6,609 bases of DNA. Origin: an uncultured Collinsella sp. (GTDB taxonomy: Bacteria; Actinomycetota; Coriobacteriia; Coriobacteriales; Coriobacteriaceae). The notes beneath the pieces are model-generated. The model ran no database searches, was not told where the DNA came from, and was given only the letters and a program-made list of their open reading frames with translations. The stretch is from positions 1-6,609 of the forward strand of contig URBM01000103.1 in NCBI GenBank assembly GCA_900545995.1. The letters run 5' to 3'. Both the position numbers and the translations under genes were made by a program. Positions 5,518 to 6,609 of the stretch are shown here, one piece after another. How positions within the stretch are numbered: the stretch's first letter is position 1; each line of letters starts with the position of its first letter.

Positions 5518-6560
5518 CTAGTTAGAGCTGGGCAGCGTGGCAGGGGCCTCGGCGCCCAGCTTTTTGCCAAAGGCTTCGAGCAGGCGGCTCGCCACGAGTG
5601 TCAGGATCAGGTAGACCACGAGCGCCACGCAGTAGACCTCCATCTGGCGGTAGTACACGCCGGCGACCGTGGTAGTAGCGTACATAAGGTCGAACACGCC
5701 GATGACCGAGAGCACCGACGAATCCTTGATGTTGATGATGAGCTCGTTGGTGAGCGCCGGAATAGCGTTTTTAATACCCTGGGGGAACACAACCTTGCGC
5801 ATAGCCTGCCACTGCGAAAGACCCAGCGAACGCGCCGCCTCGGCCTGACCGGGGTCGATGGACTCGATGCCGCCGCGCAGGACCTCCATCATGTAGGCGG
5901 TGGAGTTGAGCGAAATGGTAACGAGACCCGCGGTAAAGGTGCTCCAGATCTGGTTGGCCTGCGCCGTCTCGAAGCCCATGCCGCGCAGAACGGTAAAGCC
6001 AGCGTAGTAGATGAGCAGGCCCTGCACCATCATGGGCGTGCCGCGCACGACGGTGGAGTACACGGTCGCAAAGCCTCGGCCGATGCTCTTAAAGAAGCGC
6101 GTGAGGTCATTGTCCACGCGGTCGAACGTCTGGATACGCAGGAACACCAGCAACAGCGCCAGGAAGAAGGCGATGATGGTGCCAAAGAACGCGAGCGCGA
6201 TGGTGATCTGGATGCCGCGGATAAAGAAGTCGCCACTCTTGTAGGTCATGTAGACCAGGCTCGACAGAAAGTCGCTGGGATTGGAGTCCGAGACGATGCT
6301 CACCCGCACCAGATCGATAAACGACATAACGCAGCGGTCGATAAAGAAGATCGCCGCGATGGCAACCACGACGTAGCTGCCCATACGCGCGCCGCGGCGG
6401 AAGCGATCAGACGCGAACGGCGACTTTTCGCGATAGTCGTTCCAATGCATGAGCTTGGTGACGAGTGCCGCCGCCGACACGACGATCCAAGCCCACAGAA
6501 TCGCCCAGAGGCAATCCTGGAACACGCCCGTAGGCGCCAAAAAGCTCAGCGGTGTGGGGT
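5518..6560 (-). CDS. Polar amino acid ABC transporter permease, 5'-truncated at contig edge
   Basis: The membrane subunit of a PAAT-family importer. Numbering from codon 6540, hydrophobic segments are visible near 10-30, 53-76, 105-135, 155-185, 202-222, 274-294 and 303-322. The cytoplasmic EAA loop that docks on the ATPase is at 234-262 (EAARSLGLSQWQAMRK followed by VVFPQGIKNAIPAL). The VRGTPMMVQ motif (165-173) is typical of HisM/GlnP-type permeases. Homologues usually have about 220 residues; here some 100 extra N-terminal residues include two added membrane segments. The TTG at 6540 has no ribosome-binding site, and the frame stays open to the adapter, so the true start lies beyond the window. 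The stop is TAG at 5518. The substrate-binding protein is not in view and may be encoded upstream or fused. Confidence 0.93.
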
Positions 6561-6609
6561 CTGTCTCTTATACACATCTCCGAGCCCACGAGACATCTCA
6601 GGATCTCGT
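6561..6609 (-). other. Illumina Nextera i7-side adapter (synthetic)
   Basis: Library adapter: the reverse-oriented 19-bp Tn5 mosaic end CTGTCTCTTATACACATCT (6561-6579), read-2 primer segment CCGAGCCCACGAGAC (6580-6594), an 8-base index ATCTCAGG (6595-6602) and the start of P7 (6603-6609). Genomic sequence ends at 6560. The index matches one I know from the Nextera XT v2 set, from memory. Confidence 0.98.

Noticed and set aside
5496..5570. Extended ATPase start overlapping the permease
   Set aside because: The ATG at 5495 has a well-spaced GAGGAG; the extension is Arg/Pro-rich and is read from permease coding sequence.

Overview
The window is one piece of bacterial chromosome (about 6.5 kb, positions 49-6560) capped at both ends by Illumina Nextera library adapter. 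Everything outside 49-6560 is synthetic. All recognisable genes lie on the minus strand. High GC, strong G/C third-position bias, and the style of the RF1 and PAAT-transporter proteins suggest a high-GC Gram-positive of the Coriobacteriia, probably a Collinsella-like gut bacterium. That is recognition by eye, not a database match.

Reading along the minus strand from the right edge: (1) a polar amino-acid ABC transporter permease, cut at its 5' end by the contig edge (5518-6560); (2) its ATPase, 22 nt downstream (4710-5495); (3) an intrinsic terminator whose T-tract directly abuts the Shine-Dalgarno of (4) an M20-family zinc carboxypeptidase/amidohydrolase resembling the CPS1/PM20D1 group (3237-4652); (5) a 248-nt leader region; (6) prfA, peptide chain release factor 1 (1921-2988); (7) a 632-nt non-coding stretch with several inverted repeats and a terminator; (8) prmC, the methyltransferase that modifies the GGQ glutamine of release factors (49-1288), cut near its 3' end by adapter.

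The genes form two functional groups. Permease, ATPase and M20 enzyme look like import of amino acids or related small compounds, with hydrolysis of an amide or peptide nearby. RF1 and PrmC are substrate and modifying enzyme in translation termination. Usually prfA and prmC are tightly coupled; here they are separated by a terminator and a repeat cluster, and prmC appears to have its own promoter.

The points most worth a second look are: a roughly 120-residue Ala/Glu-rich insert between the two domains of PrmC; a Gln in RF1 where the stop-codon-reading His normally sits; a 99-bp imperfect inverted repeat plus a REP-like hairpin in the prfA-prmC gap; and the terminator placed immediately before the M20 ribosome-binding site. 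I see no CRISPR array, tRNA, rRNA, intact insertion sequence, phage gene or defence system. The window is mostly ordinary core genome with a few local oddities.
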